DNA of 64,000 nucleotides from Trichobilharzia szidati (Eukaryota; Platyhelminthes; Trematoda; Strigeidida; Schistosomatidae): positions 19,886,354-19,950,353 of the forward strand of contig OX235272.1 of NCBI GenBank assembly GCA_944472155.2. The letters run 5' to 3'. The notes beneath the pieces were generated by a model. The model was not told the origin of the DNA and did not search any database. It saw nothing but the letters and a program-made list of their open reading frames with translations. Shown here piece by piece: positions 23,431 through 34,456 of this stretch. Both the position numbers and the translations under genes were made by a program. Position 1 is the stretch's first letter; the number at the start of each line of letters is the position of its first letter.

Positions 23431-24312
23431 GCTACGTCCAGTAGTATCCTGAGCAACCTGTTAAAGCCTACTTTTTATTATGAAAGTTGAATAATAATAC
23501 AAGATCTGGCTAAGTGAATAATGGCATAAAAGCACGAATTTGTCTTAAAGACTACATATCCATCTCATCGCGGCATCTAAATTTATGTCGTTTTGAAGGC
23601 TATGTTTATCAGTTGACAACGGTGGTATTGACTGCGATCCACGTGGCTTTTTACCTAACGACTGACGCATAGCAGATTTCATGTCACATTACCTTCTGAA
23701 TAACATATTTCAGATAGAGGAACACGAGTCCATTGTTCTTTTTTCAACAATAAATTGTGAAGTAGTAAACTTCGGCGTATTTTCACTAACGCTGATAAGT
23801 GAAAAGCAAACACAGTAAAAGTCTCTGAATCGCCCATATCCAACGAGTGAGCAGATAAAAGGGGAGTGATAGTATTCTTAAAAATAATGACAGGAATATT
23901 TATGGCTTTTAACCTTTTGTGTCACCCCTTTTCCTCTTCTGTTAAGCCTTTGAACTTTCAATTAATATTTACTACTTTCATTTAATTGTAAAAATATTAG
24001 AAGGGCGAATTTAAACTTTCATCACGAGTAACTGCCAGTAAGCAAATGGCCCCAAACTCACTTATCACATAAAACGGCTATTTCTAATTAAAAAAATACA
24101 CATATCTGTGACAATGATGTATATGAAGGGCATTTATATTTTGCACAGAATACTATTCTCTGATATGTAACAAAAATGACTCCCTGTTTGCCATAGGAGT
24201 ATCAGTAGCAGAGCTGAACTGTATTCTATACGTGCATTCGTTTAAATGGCTGAAAATAACATCTTTTTGAGATTCGTGAATAACTCTAACCATGTTATTC
24301 AATCTTCATTAA
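23431..24312. other. no gene recognised
   Basis: Left flank of the LTR element. No coding or repeat signal recognised. Confidence 0.4.
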
Positions 24313-24316
24313 AACC

Positions 24317-24603
24317 TGTTGCTGCTATATTTTGACTGAACTAGAGTACACGTATCTTCTAGTATTTCCTCGCGTTTACAATTGTGCCCTAACGTTGCGA
24401 TTACTCGACATCCGCAACGTAATTCAAAAGGCACTTGCGAAGGAATACGATAGTGTATTATTGCAGCAATCAACAATTCAAAAATCGAGCGAGTACAAAA
24501 GTATCAATTGTTAACATGCAAGATTTAGAGTAATAAACAAATCAAAGTACAATTACATAGTGAAAGTATACTGCGATGATGAGTAACAAAACGGGTCACT
24601 ACA
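24317..24603 (-). repeat. 3' LTR (element on minus strand)
   Basis: 287 bp, same length as its partner; differs by one A/G and one C/T change. A 60-codon open frame inside it is present in both copies but has no coding character. Confidence 0.85.
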
Positions 24604-24605
24604 AT

Positions 24606-24652
24606 AGCCCCTCCGTAGAATGCAGGTAAATGAAGTTTACCTGCATTCGGAA
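24606..24652 (-). other. polypurine tract and adjoining perfect hairpin
   Basis: A 13-bp inverted repeat (GAATGCAGGTAAA against its complement, 5-nt loop, about 24619-24650) lies immediately inside the GGAGGGGC tract that abuts the 3' LTR. Confidence 0.6.
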
Positions 24653-24892
24653 TGATATTGTAAATTACAATTACAGAAAATATATACGAGTTTCTGGTAT
24701 GAAAACCGAATTGAGGATTTTAAGTTTTTGAGGTTTGATAATATAACTGTATATATGCAAAAATGTTAACAGCTTCGAAACGAACCAAAATGTTTAGAAA
24801 GTTGTGCAAAATGTAACAATAAAAGCAGAAAAATTATTATTAGAATAATAATGAGGTTGTAATTGTAAAGAGTTACAGAATAGATTTATATC

Positions 24893-25735
24893 TTAACATA
24901 CAGTTAATAGTATAGTAATAAGGTAGTATGGAAATGAATTGGGTAAACATTCAGTCACCTCTATTTCCATGAAAGCTGGTTGTACAAGTGGAATTGTACA
25001 AGAAGAGATGGCTGTGCCAGAGAAGAGTGCAGCAGTAGCTGCTGCTGATACGGTTGAAAGTGAACGTCCGTCAGCATGTTGTTGTTGTTGCTGGGGTGTT
25101 GTTACTCGGCGTTGAGGAGTAACTTGAATTGATGTTTGCTGAGGCTGGAGAGTAGAAGTTGGTTGATTGATAGGCATTCCAGCAGAAGCAATGGGCATAA
25201 ACTGTGGTATACCAGTGATTTGAATCAACTGACCGTTAGGACCAACAGCCATGACTTTTAATGGAGATCCTGGTGCCAGAGTGATAAACTGGGGAGTAAC
25301 GTCGGGGCATGCAGCTACAGTACCAGGTTGACCACTGACAGAGACGTCAGTTGCCATCATTGTTGGTTGTTGCTGATGTTGTTGGATATAAGTTTGCTGT
25401 TGAGCTGGTTGTAACTGATGAGCTTGTGCTTGAATCTGTTGTTTTTGAGGTGATTGGGTAAACTGTTGTAATTCAACAGCTGTAGGACCGGCTTGAGTAA
25501 ATGGAGTTGCAGACCATTGTAAGAGTGTTTGTACACCTGTAGACAATGCTGAAGCTGGAGGACAGAGAACTGGAATTGAGGTGTTGCATAACAGCCAGCT
25601 GCTACAGCTGCTTGAGTATCAAGGTGAACTGGGATAGCAGTCGCTGTGCCGCCAGGTCCGGAGGTACTTTTAGCAGAAATATCAGTAAATATACATCCAA
25701 ATGTTATGAAGTTATAAAAGTTAATGCGATGGCAA
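24893..25735 (-). pseudogene. Q-rich transcription-factor-like ORF inside the LTR element, one frameshift
   Basis: An uninterrupted frame runs from about 25580 to the stop at 24893, with no usable ATG at the start of that frame. It contains QQQPTMMATDVSVSG, TPQFITLAPGSPLKVMAV, GPNGQLIQITGIPQFMPI and a QQQQQH run, a composition like the Gln-rich activation regions of Sp- or NF-YA-type factors. Upstream, a second frame reads DISAKSTSGPGGTATAIPV and DTQAAVAAGCYATPQFQ, in keeping with the same protein after a one-base loss at about 25560-25575. No zinc-finger or other DNA-binding domain is present. I infer a captured partial host cDNA, but a diverged structural gene of the element cannot be excluded. 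Confidence 0.55.
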
Positions 25736-25807
25736 AGATGATTTATTCCACTGTGTATACTTCGAAATGATGTAGTCCATCAATCAGATCTGTCGGGCTC
25801 GCCAATT

Positions 25808-26094
25808 TGTTGCTGCTATATTTTGACTGAACTAGAGTACACGTATCTTCTAGTATTTCCTCGCGTTTACAATTGTGCCCTAGCGTTGCGATTACTCGAC
25901 ATCCGCAACGTAATTCAAAAGGCACTTGCGAAGGAATACGATAGTGTATTATTGCAGCAATCAACAATTCAAAAATCGAGCGAGTACAAAAGTATCAATT
26001 GTTAACATGCAAGATTTAGAGTAATAAACAAATCAAAGTACAATTACATAGTGAAAGTATACTGCGATGATGAGTAATAAAACGGGTCACTACA
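25808..26094 (-). repeat. 5' LTR (element on minus strand)
   Basis: 287 bp direct repeat partner of 24317-24603. The PBS-like TGGCGAGCCCGACAG starts at 25804, three bases inside. Confidence 0.85.
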
Positions 26095-26098
26095 AACC

Positions 26099-27235
26099 CT
26101 CCAATAGAATTGGTGTGAATCCCTGTAATATGTTCCACAAAACCTTGATTATGATATACACTCTGGTAATATATCTCAGGGATGACAATCAGTAATTTGT
26201 TTTCCACTCATCTGTGTGTGTTATGGATCCTGATTTCACAAATCCAGTGATAGTGGGTATTAAAGCATGACTTTCTGTCTGATGTCCTTTCGACAAATTC
26301 ATTCCGTAAATCGGTATCGTACATTCCAGTCACTCAAACACTGATTGCTTTTTCTCAACCACGGTTATAATCCCAGCTTATCAGGATGTTCAACCTATAT
26401 AGACAATAGCACCTCTTCTCAAGAAAGAAGTAACTTTTTATACCTTCCAAGATGTAAAATCTCTGCAGTGCTGGTATCACTGAACGGTTGAAACGGGACT
26501 ATCCTCCATTTCAGCATCTATCGCTCTCACAAAGTGTTTTAAGACCTATTAATTACAAATATGCAAAATCTGGACCCAGTAAAACATGTTCCTACGATAT
26601 TATGTAATTATCAGCATACCTCGTCTGACACTAACTCGTCTCAAACAAATTTCACAACATTGAACGTGACCAGCAACCGATCTACGGATTCTTTTTATAC
26701 TTGTGATATCATCACATCAAGGCAATACTAGAATTAGTGGCATATATCAAAGTGTTTTGAACGAGGTTTTGGCGTGTACATTGAAATTCAACGGTAAGCG
26801 GAAATTTCAAATATATTTTGCGTTTTCGCTAGGGCTGTTTTTGAGGTAAGCTCTCGTCCTTGTTTCTGATGATTGGTCACATATTTTTATTAATGGTCTC
26901 TGGTTGTCTTTGCATTCATTTTTCTTTTTATATGTATAATTAGGGATCACTGCATTCAGCAATCAAGAAAACTGTAATTGTTTATAGATGTTTACAAATA
27001 TTTATGGAATTTAGGTAATATCCGAGTGTGAAAACGGTGGATAAACTCCGCTAAAAATTATGGCCTAGACTGGGTGCGTATTTTTTTGAAATTCTACAGG
27101 AATAATTTACCGAGTCAACCAGAAAAAACAGTGAATTATATGAATTTCACACTTCAGATTTATTGGTTGAGGTTAGAAGGCTTGGAGATTATGTTAATCC
27201 CTTACTAGTAAATTTCTTGAATGAATCAGTTGAGG
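26099..27235. other. no gene recognised
   Basis: Right flank of the LTR element; no family resemblance seen. Confidence 0.4.
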
Positions 27236-28650
27236 TTGCAGACAACACTTATTCTGGGAGTCGGTTCCAAGAGTTTTTGACTCGGTGTGAGAACCAGCAC
27301 TCAGCACCAATATGATTTCTTCTTGGCTTTTGAACTCTCCTGCTATGTCCTCTCAGGTGTTCCGCCCTAGTGGGAAGGAAAAGAGAGAATAGGTCAGGTC
27401 CGTAGTCCTTATATAGAATTTTAAACATTGTAATTAAATCTCCTCTCTGCCCACAGTATGACGAGGAGAAGGTATTTAAACTCTCTAGTCTTTCCTCGCA
27501 TGATAAATTAGTCATGCCTAGAATCACACATGTTGCCTTCCTTTGAACCCTTTCTAGAATATGTGAGTCCTCTTTAAGACAAGGACTAGCTGCCTGGATA
27601 CAGTTTTCCAGTCTTGACTTCACCAGAAATGTATATAAGGGGGTGAACATATTTCTGATGATTTTAGTAGAGGCTCTGAAAAATTGTCCGTAAGGATCTG
27701 AAACTACGTGCAGCCACTGCGCGACAGTGTGCTGTAGTTTTTAAATCGTGATTAACTATGTTACCTAAATCCAAATGAGTCTGAACTGATGCGAGTTTAA
27801 TTCCCTCCAGTTGGTAGGGACTGATGCTTGCTTGTCCGATGAGCATGGTTGCACATTTTGCTACATTGATCGAGAGCATCCATTCTCTGGACCACTCTGA
27901 TTGTTGAGGTCCTCTTGCAACGTGGACGTATCATTGTTGCCCTTCAGCTGTCTCCAAATTTTAAAATCGTCTGCGAATAGGATCATAGGGGAGTCAGAGA
28001 TAACTCATTAATATATGAAATAAATAGGAGAGGTTTGAGTACCGTACCAGGAGGAGAGTTTCGAGTTGATCCTAACCCTCTGCCTCCTATCCATGAGGAA
28101 TTCCCTAGTCCAGTTAGGTAAGCTGCCTTTGATACCATGACTTTCCAACTTTACGAGTAGTCTTTTTTGAGGAACTTTATCGAAGGCTTTGCCGAAGTCT
28201 ATGGTGACGACGTCCACGAGTCTTCTGTTATCCCTTGATTTGACCCAGCTTTCTCTTGCAGTGAGGAGATTTGACAGGCTTGAGAGGTTTCCTCGGAAGC
28301 CATGCTGTGCTCTGGATAACAAATTGTTGTTTTCCAGATATGCCGTGATACTTTTCTTGATGATTCTTTCCAGTGTCTTGAATAAAGTGCTGGTAAGACT
28401 AATAAGCCTGTAATTTGAAGGGCTTTGCCTTGACCCTCATTTGTGGATTGGGGTTACTATGGCATCTTTCCAGTCACGCGGTAACACTCCATTTAGAAGA
28501 GAGCTGGAAGAACGTGGTCAACGGGTGGCTATGTGAGCTGATAACTCTTTAAGGAGCCTTGGATGAAGATTATCAGGACCCACTGATTTCCGTGCATCTA
28601 GTTTCATCAAGCAGTTGAGCGCGATGTCTTGGTTGACGTCAACGGAATCT
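27236..28650 (-). mobile_element. second CR1-like LINE relic
   Basis: On the minus strand, frame 28008-28322 gives AQHGFRGNLSSLSNLL and VTIDFGKAFDKVPQKRLL (RT motif A). A frame-broken motif C reads FADDFKIW at about 27985. Frames 27664-27879 and 27249-27650 supply the thumb and C-terminus (EWMLSINVAKC, VQRKATCVILGMTNLSC, RRNHIGAECWFSHRVKNSWNRLPE in parts). The N-terminal RT start (about 28440-28650) is decayed. It differs clearly from the element at 14880-16215. Confidence 0.8.
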
Positions 28651-29794
28651 ATCCTGTGTTCCTCTGATGTAGCTAGAGCTGATCCTATTGGGATTCTTTT
28701 TTATTTACTTCCTGTTTTCGTGGTAAATAATTCTTTCAAATATATAAATGCCATTATTTTGTCAAACGTTACTGAGCTTAAGCACAAATTCATCTGTTAC
28801 TTCTATGTGGTCTCTAGATATTTTGAAAATTTGTCGGATTTCAAGAATTCTCCTGACGATTTTACATGCCACGTTTGATTTCTGTTGCGGATATGGTAGG
28901 CTTAGGTTGTAATCCAAGGAAGTTCACGTTTTAACCACTTGTTCTGATTTCTTCAATGTCGTCGAAGAGATTTTCTTCATATAGCTGGTTTCAGTTTATC
29001 GGATTACTCACGTTCATGTCATCTTGTCCACATATTCATTTCTTTACTTCAGTTTTGTAAATCAGCTAGAGTAATGGGAACACTCAAACCATTAGTTTCG
29101 CCTAAGTAATTCTTCGGATTATTCCTTATAAAGTAACATGTAAGGGAAATCCATTTCCTTTGACCTTATTAATATATGTATATCGTGTTTTTGTGATTCG
29201 CTGCATGTATCATGATATATATATCTATGATGTGTTGAGTGCACTGGTGGTCAGTGCATGCCTAGTTAACTACATTTTGGTAGGAGATCCAATGTTATGG
29301 AATTTGTGTCTCTGTTAATTGTTGTTAACAAATAGCTTTTCTGGACCCACACTCGTTGGACATTTCTATAGTATTAAGACAGATGATTGCACATCAAACT
29401 AAATTTCTCATTTCTCTACTTACACCAAATTTAAGCGAACGGCTATTCCCTACGAGCAGATAAACACTTAGGGCGAACGTTTGCATACCGAATACATCTT
29501 TTTATGGCTAACTGTTTATCAAGTCTGCATCAATCATAATGCGAGCTATCAAATACTGGACAAGTCCATTGTATCCTTCCTGAGATTTTATTAACAATCA
29601 GCTCACTAGGGCGCTAACTCAGCTCTTCAACTAAGTGGAGTGGTTAGCACAGTCAGCTATTTTGTTTGCTGGTCTCAAACTACGAGTCCATCAGGATCAC
29701 ATCTGCGAAGCCATCTTATGTTTGATAGGTGTATATTGCAGATTAAACATGTTCAGTTTTTGCTCACATTGTTCAGAAGATTTTGAGTCTTTTG
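28651..29794. other. no gene recognised
   Basis: Open frame 28615-28878 starts antisense to the LINE relic and was not accepted. A short (TA)n-like run lies at about 29215-29230. Confidence 0.4.
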
Positions 29795-29990
29795 TGCGTC
29801 GGTGACACAGTGGTTAGGACTTCGGCCGACCATGCACGTGGTCCGCGGTTCGATCCCCTCCCGACGCATACCCGATATCAATGGTCGGCCTGCAAAATTG
29901 GTCTTCCGATATCATGTGCTGAAAATTCCATACTTGTACCAAAAATACGGTGTGGAATCAAGCTATGATCAAATCAAATGAAAAAAAAAT
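29795..29990 (+). repeat. SINE family B, full length
   Basis: tRNA-like head with GTCGGTGACACAGTGGTTAG (A box) and GGTTCGATCCCC (B box, about 29848), the body GATATCAATGGTCGGCC and the tail GCTGAAAATTCCATAC ... CGGTGTGGAATCAAGCTA, ending in A-rich sequence. Confidence 0.8.
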
Positions 29991-30119
29991 CACCTGATTG
30001 ATCATCACCAAGCACCTATTAGTGTTTACTGGGCCTAGAATATTAGATGCTGTGGTAGCCAAGTTGGTCGTCTGTACATTATCACAGGAAGATTTCTCCA
30101 TCTATCTAATAAATTGAGT

Positions 30120-30420
30120 CCACTAATGGCCTACAACAGCCTTCTGTGACAACCTCAGGTTCCCATACACACCTCAGTTAATCTAGTAAATGATCCTTGA
30201 ACATCTCTGGATTTATACCATTGTGTCCTGCTGTTTTGCCCAGCTTCAGATTAGAGGTAGCCTTTGCAACATCATGCATGGTTGGACGACCTGGCTTACA
30301 TCGTATCCATTTTGGAGTTGGTTAATGGGTAACTGTATTGCAACTGTAGACCATCTGATCCACTCCTCGAAGTTTCTTTCTCAGTGTTATGGCAGTCTGT
30401 TGAGAAATTACTAAAGTTAC
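30120..30420 (-). mobile_element. LINE RT fragment (RTE-like, RT start)
   Basis: On the minus strand MHDVAKATSNLKLGKTAGHN then GINPEMFKDHLLD is the conserved 'L K x G K A A G P D G I x P E' segment that opens RTE RT domains. Flanking sequence is too decayed to classify. Confidence 0.65.
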
Positions 30421-31799
30421 GTCCTGTGTGGGGTTGGTCTCACTTATCGTAAATGGGTAATAGCATATTGTTGATGGCTTTTATGTTTTTGTTGCTTTCA
30501 TCGCCTAACACTATTTGCCGTCAGTGCGCAGACTTTAGTGGGTTTACATTTGGATAGTATCCACTCGACAATCACTTATTAACTGATAATCTCATGTGTG
30601 CTGTTATAATAGTAAAAATATTAGGCAGGATTAAACTTTTTTAATCTATTTTTAGAGTTGCAACAGTTTAAGACGAATTGTTTCACAATCCACTCTGGTA
30701 AATTAAGTCACCTTAATAGTAGGTTAGTCACATTGTTACTATTGATATAACATAGATTGCATGAGGTATTGATTATCTTAGCAATACCTAGATATATTGC
30801 ATTGTTCTCAGATCAGATGATTCCATGTGAAGTTTAAGCATCTGTATGTATAAACCCAGTAGTCTGCATAAGTGGCAAATAACCAAAAATACAGGTGTTA
30901 ACACTTGTTCAGAATATTATGAATTTAATTGGTAGTAATTTATGATAACATACAAGCAAAGACTAAACAGAAATAGAATGATTTGATTTATTACTAGTTC
31001 TTTCGAACATTGTTTTCGATAAGAAGGTTGATGATAAACACCCGGATGTTTTTCTTTTTTACCACGTTTGTTTGCATTTTAATATTAATTTTTCCTTGTT
31101 TCGTTGATTGTTAATTAACACTTATTCTAGTTTTAAGAGTAACATATTTAAAATGCAAATATTGCGTAACCCGTTGGCGTAAAAATGTCAGTGGTACTTA
31201 TTGTGATGGTGGAGTTGATGCTCTGTTTTCTTGTTGGTTCTCACTTGTCTAATTTGATCCTTGAAACATATACTAAAATTTCAAACCATGTTTGTTGCTT
31301 GAGCTTCACTTATAACTGACCGACTATTGGAGGCTGCTGACCTCACTTCTATAGTTTCGACTGCTGTCCAGTCGATACTATTGAATTTAAAGGGCTAGAA
31401 TCAAAATCTTATTGCACTAGTTGTTTTCACCCATGAGTTTGAAAGGAGAATTTGAAGCTAAACCGGATTTGGTTTCACACTTCGCCCGTTAGGTATTAAA
31501 GGTTGCTTTGGGATGTGGAGTTCACTCATTTTACCAAAATTTAGGCAATAATGTAGTACAAAAATGGCCTATGGAATATTTTTCATATATACACAGGTGA
31601 CTCATCAATATTCATTATTTATTTCCCACACCTGCATGATCATTGATTTCCCGCATCTGTATGATTATTGATTTTAATTACTGAATTCCCATGGTTTGTT
31701 AATATTTCTAAAATGTGACATTGATTTTCCTAACTGTATAAATACGGAGTTTTTGTTTAACATTTCGACTGATGTTAGAGACAGTAAAAGCTCTCGTAT
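30421..31799. other. no gene recognised
   Basis: AT-rich; nothing recognised. Confidence 0.4.
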
Positions 31800-31915
31800 C
31801 AACGTCCAGTCTTTCTTTGTCTTGCGTGCCCGGCGGTATTGTCGTTGTTATTGTTGACGTGCGATTAGGACAGATTAGCCAGCGCATTAGTTAGATTCGC
31901 TCGTAGTCTACAAGG
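31800..31915 (+). repeat. dispersed repeat F, copy 2
   Basis: Matches 17815-17930 at GTTGACGTGC and ATTAGGACAGATTA. Confidence 0.5.
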
Positions 31916-32132
31916 TCCATAATATCTCATACATAACAATTTTATATCTATTTCCGAAAATCATGTCAATCACTTGTATCAGTCAAGACGTCAAATGGTG
32001 TGGCTAGGAGAAGTTTGTTAACACACTTCTGATTTCAATGGCTTCAAATAAGAGCTGGAATGAACAAAGAATAAATAATGTTGCCGTATTCATCTTCAAT
32101 TTTTGTTATTATTTAGTTCTATAGACTCTTAT

Positions 32133-32379
32133 TTGTGAGTCGGTGGCACAGAGGTAGAATGCTCACCAACCATGCACGTGGTGTAGGGTTCTCTTCCTTG
32201 CTGATACACTCCTTTACCTCGCTAAGCCAGTAACAAGACTAGTAAAGAGGTAGGTTGGGCATGAGGCTAACAACTCCATCCCGTAAAATTAAATACTATT
32301 GCTACCGAAAATTTAAGCCTCTAGCGTGAAGCCCTATGTTCCACTGGGAACGAAAAGGGATAAAATAAAATAAAAAGTA
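32133..32379 (+). repeat. SINE family A with 12-bp target duplication
   Basis: Flanked by ATAGACTCTTAT at 32121-32132 and 32380-32391. The head GTCGGTGGCACAGAGGTAGA, the body CTTTACCTCGCTAAGCCAG and the tail GAAGCCCTATGTTCCACT followed by (AAAAT)n are all present. The duplication proves insertion as a unit. Confidence 0.88.
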
Positions 32380-32505
32380 ATAGACTCTTATGCTTTATGA
32401 GCAAAATCTTTTTCCTCAGTTCATTAGAAAATTATTATTTGAATAGATCTATTTTCGAAGATGTGTATATTTCATACTTAATTATTCTTCATTTTTATAT
32501 TACAG

Positions 32506-32966
32506 GTCTCAGTCACTTTTCACCCTTTGTATTTTGGCTGAAATAGAATAATGCTATGGCCTCTACCTCTCATTTTAATAACTCCAATTCACAACAAGCC
32601 AACTTATCAGAATGCTGTAACAAGACTGGTGATCCTACCAGTTTATGGTGTGATGAATCTTTAGAGAATTCTGGTAACATTCTGGATCATTGTATATGTT
32701 ATCCAAGTACGCCAAGTTCATTTTCTACTACATCAGGAAGTACATCTTATTCACGTGATCTTTACACAACATCAAGATTGCGTAGTAGATCAGAAGAGAA
32801 AACTCATAAATCTGAATGTCCATATGATATATCTATCAATAATAAACGTCTTACAAGTGTACAACTTGTTTGTAATTCATGTTCATGCCCTGAAACAAAA
32901 AGTTCAGTTCATTTGTTCACAGAACAAAATAGTATTTCAGAAAAATCCCAGTCGACTTCCAGACAG
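32506..32966 (+). CDS. unrecognised Ser/Cys-rich protein, first visible coding exon
   Basis: The exon runs from a TTTTTATATTACAG acceptor to a CAG/GTATGA donor. The ATG at 32556 is preceded by an in-frame TAG at 32544 and opens a 137-codon frame MASTSHFNNSNSQQ that ends in phase 0 (TSRQ). A second ATG at 32551 in another frame starts a short overlapping upstream ORF. The protein is rich in Ser, Thr, Asn and Cys (SECCNKTGD, NILDHCICYPSTPSS). I recognise no domain, signal peptide or membrane segment. Because the exon begins at an acceptor, the 5' UTR starts further upstream or is trans-spliced. Intron 1 is about 12 kb and full of transposons. Confidence 0.7.
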
Positions 32967-33312
32967 GTATGATCAACGTATACTTTTGATGTATGACGTG
33001 ATATTTTTTTTTACTGAGTAACACAACACCTGTCGGTGGCATATCCTATCAAACATTTAATGTGACTTTAATTTAAGTTTGTGTTGGAGGCTTTCTTGAA
33101 TTAAAAGCCTTACTAAGTTTTCATGGAAACTTAAGTATCTCCATAGGTATGAAAGTAGAAAGTGGAATATTGAAACAAAGTGTGAAAAGTTGAAATGGTG
33201 CATTTTTTTTTGCTAATTAGTCTGTTATGGAAACATCCGCATGAAACATTCTCTTTATAGATATTTATTATTATTATACATAAGAAACTGAGGTCGTCTT
33301 CAAACCCGCTAT

Positions 33313-33532
33313 TTTTTTTCCTTCACGTTCCCCAGTGGAACATAGGGCTTCAAGCTAGTGGCTTGAAGTTTCTGTAGTAGTGTTTATTTTACAGAATGGG
33401 GTTGCTAGCCTCATGCCTAACCTTTCCTCTTCACCAGTATTATTTCTGGCTTAGCGAGGTAAAGGAGTGCGTCGGCTGGGGATCGAACCCCGGACGATGT
33501 GCATGGTCCTAACCGCTATGCCACCGACGCCC
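33313..33532 (-). repeat. SINE family A with 12-bp target duplication
   Basis: CAAACCCGCTAT flanks it at 33301-33312 and 33533-33544. Minus-strand head GTCGGTGGCATAGCGGTTAG, B box GGTTCGATCCC, tail GAAGCCCTATGTTCCACT and A-rich end. Confidence 0.88.
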
Positions 33533-33559
33533 CAAACCCGCTATATTATTTATTACTGC

Positions 33560-34400
33560 TATTTTTTTTCATTTGGGTTCCGAGTGGAGCTTTGACATTA
33601 GCTGTCCATTTTGTTCAATGCTCTTCAGTACCCTTTAACTGGCTCCACGATTGCCCATAGTCTATCATCTCCTTCTTAGACGATCTTCTCCGTGTCAAAA
33701 TCGGACGCTCACCTCATAGTTTCTCACTCGAGTCCCACTCGATCGATGGCGTGTATTGGGCGCGATGTCATTCGATGGTCTCCTCAAAGTGTGTCTGATT
33801 CGTCTCCATTTTTCTCGGCATATTTGTTGAGCTATAGGTTCTTGTTTGGTCCTTTCCCAAATTTTCTGGTTACTGATTCCTTCTGGCCATCTGATCTTCA
33901 GTGTGGAGTCAGCGAAGACAGCTGTTGATGAAAGTCTGCAGTAACCTGATTGAAATGCTTTTCGTGACGCGAGCACCAAGTTTCTGACCCGTATAGAGGA
34001 AATGAGTTGACATTAGTGTTGAAAATCCGAATTTTGTCGTTTATGCTGAGTGAACAGATTTGCGAACTGATTTCAGAGTGATGAAGGTTTGCCTTGCCTT
34101 TCTGATCCTAGTTTTGACGTCTTCATCCGTTCCAACTGCAGTTGAACAGATGCTGCCCAGATAAGTGAAGGAAGTAACCCCTTTCAAATTTCGTCTGTTG
34201 ATGGTGAATAGTGCTGGTTGTTGCTGGTGGTGGTGCGCGTGGGTGTCTTCATCAGTTGAAATCCTGTCTTTACTGCTTCTCGAGCTAGTCTTCTAATTTG
34301 TGTGACAGACATGGAAAATCCAAGAAGTCCAGATCCTCTAGAGTCTTCTTATCGGTCTAACGTATTCCTGTGTTCTCGCTCCTCACAGTCTTCTGCATAA
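33560..34400 (-). mobile_element. RTE LINE 3' fragment
   Basis: Minus-strand pieces of the RT C-terminal region: RWPEGISNQKIWERTKQEPI, QQICREKWRRIRHTLRRP, the GARVEWD-like region, and an upstream KGVTSFTYLGSICST-type segment around 34130-34200. Same family as the 41-kb copy. It lies next to a family A SINE whose tail it shares. Confidence 0.75.
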
Positions 34401-34456
34401 TCCATTTAACCACAGTTTGGGAATATCAATTCAAATTGGGTACAAGATGTGAAGTA

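Larger units (their letters stand above)
24313..26098 (-). mobile_element. young non-autonomous LTR retroelement carrying a Q-rich ORF
   Basis: Two direct repeats of exactly 287 bp, at 24317-24603 and 25808-26094, begin TGTTGC and end CACTACA, giving TG...CA termini. By eye they differ at two positions. The flanks carry a 4-bp direct repeat AACC (24313-24316, 26095-26098), consistent with integrase-mediated insertion. Read on the minus strand, the 5' LTR is followed after three bases by TGGCGAGCCCGACAG, a primer-binding-site-like sequence. The 3' LTR is preceded by GGAGGGGC, a polypurine-like tract. The 1.2-kb interior has no gag, protease, RT or integrase motif, so mobilisation would need proteins from another element. 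The interior instead holds the Q-rich ORF listed separately. Orientation is inferred from PBS, PPT and ORF, which agree. Confidence 0.85.

Noticed and set aside
24332..24514. 60-codon ORF in the LTR as a gene
   Set aside because: Present only because the LTR is duplicated; no coding character or family match.
24893..25546. Q-rich ORF as an ordinary exon of a minus-strand host gene
   Set aside because: It is enclosed by identical LTRs with target duplication, has no splice sites at its ends, and shows an upstream frameshift, so retro-capture fits better.
28615..28878. Plus-strand ORF over the LINE relic edge
   Set aside because: Antisense to the decayed CR1 region and without motif.
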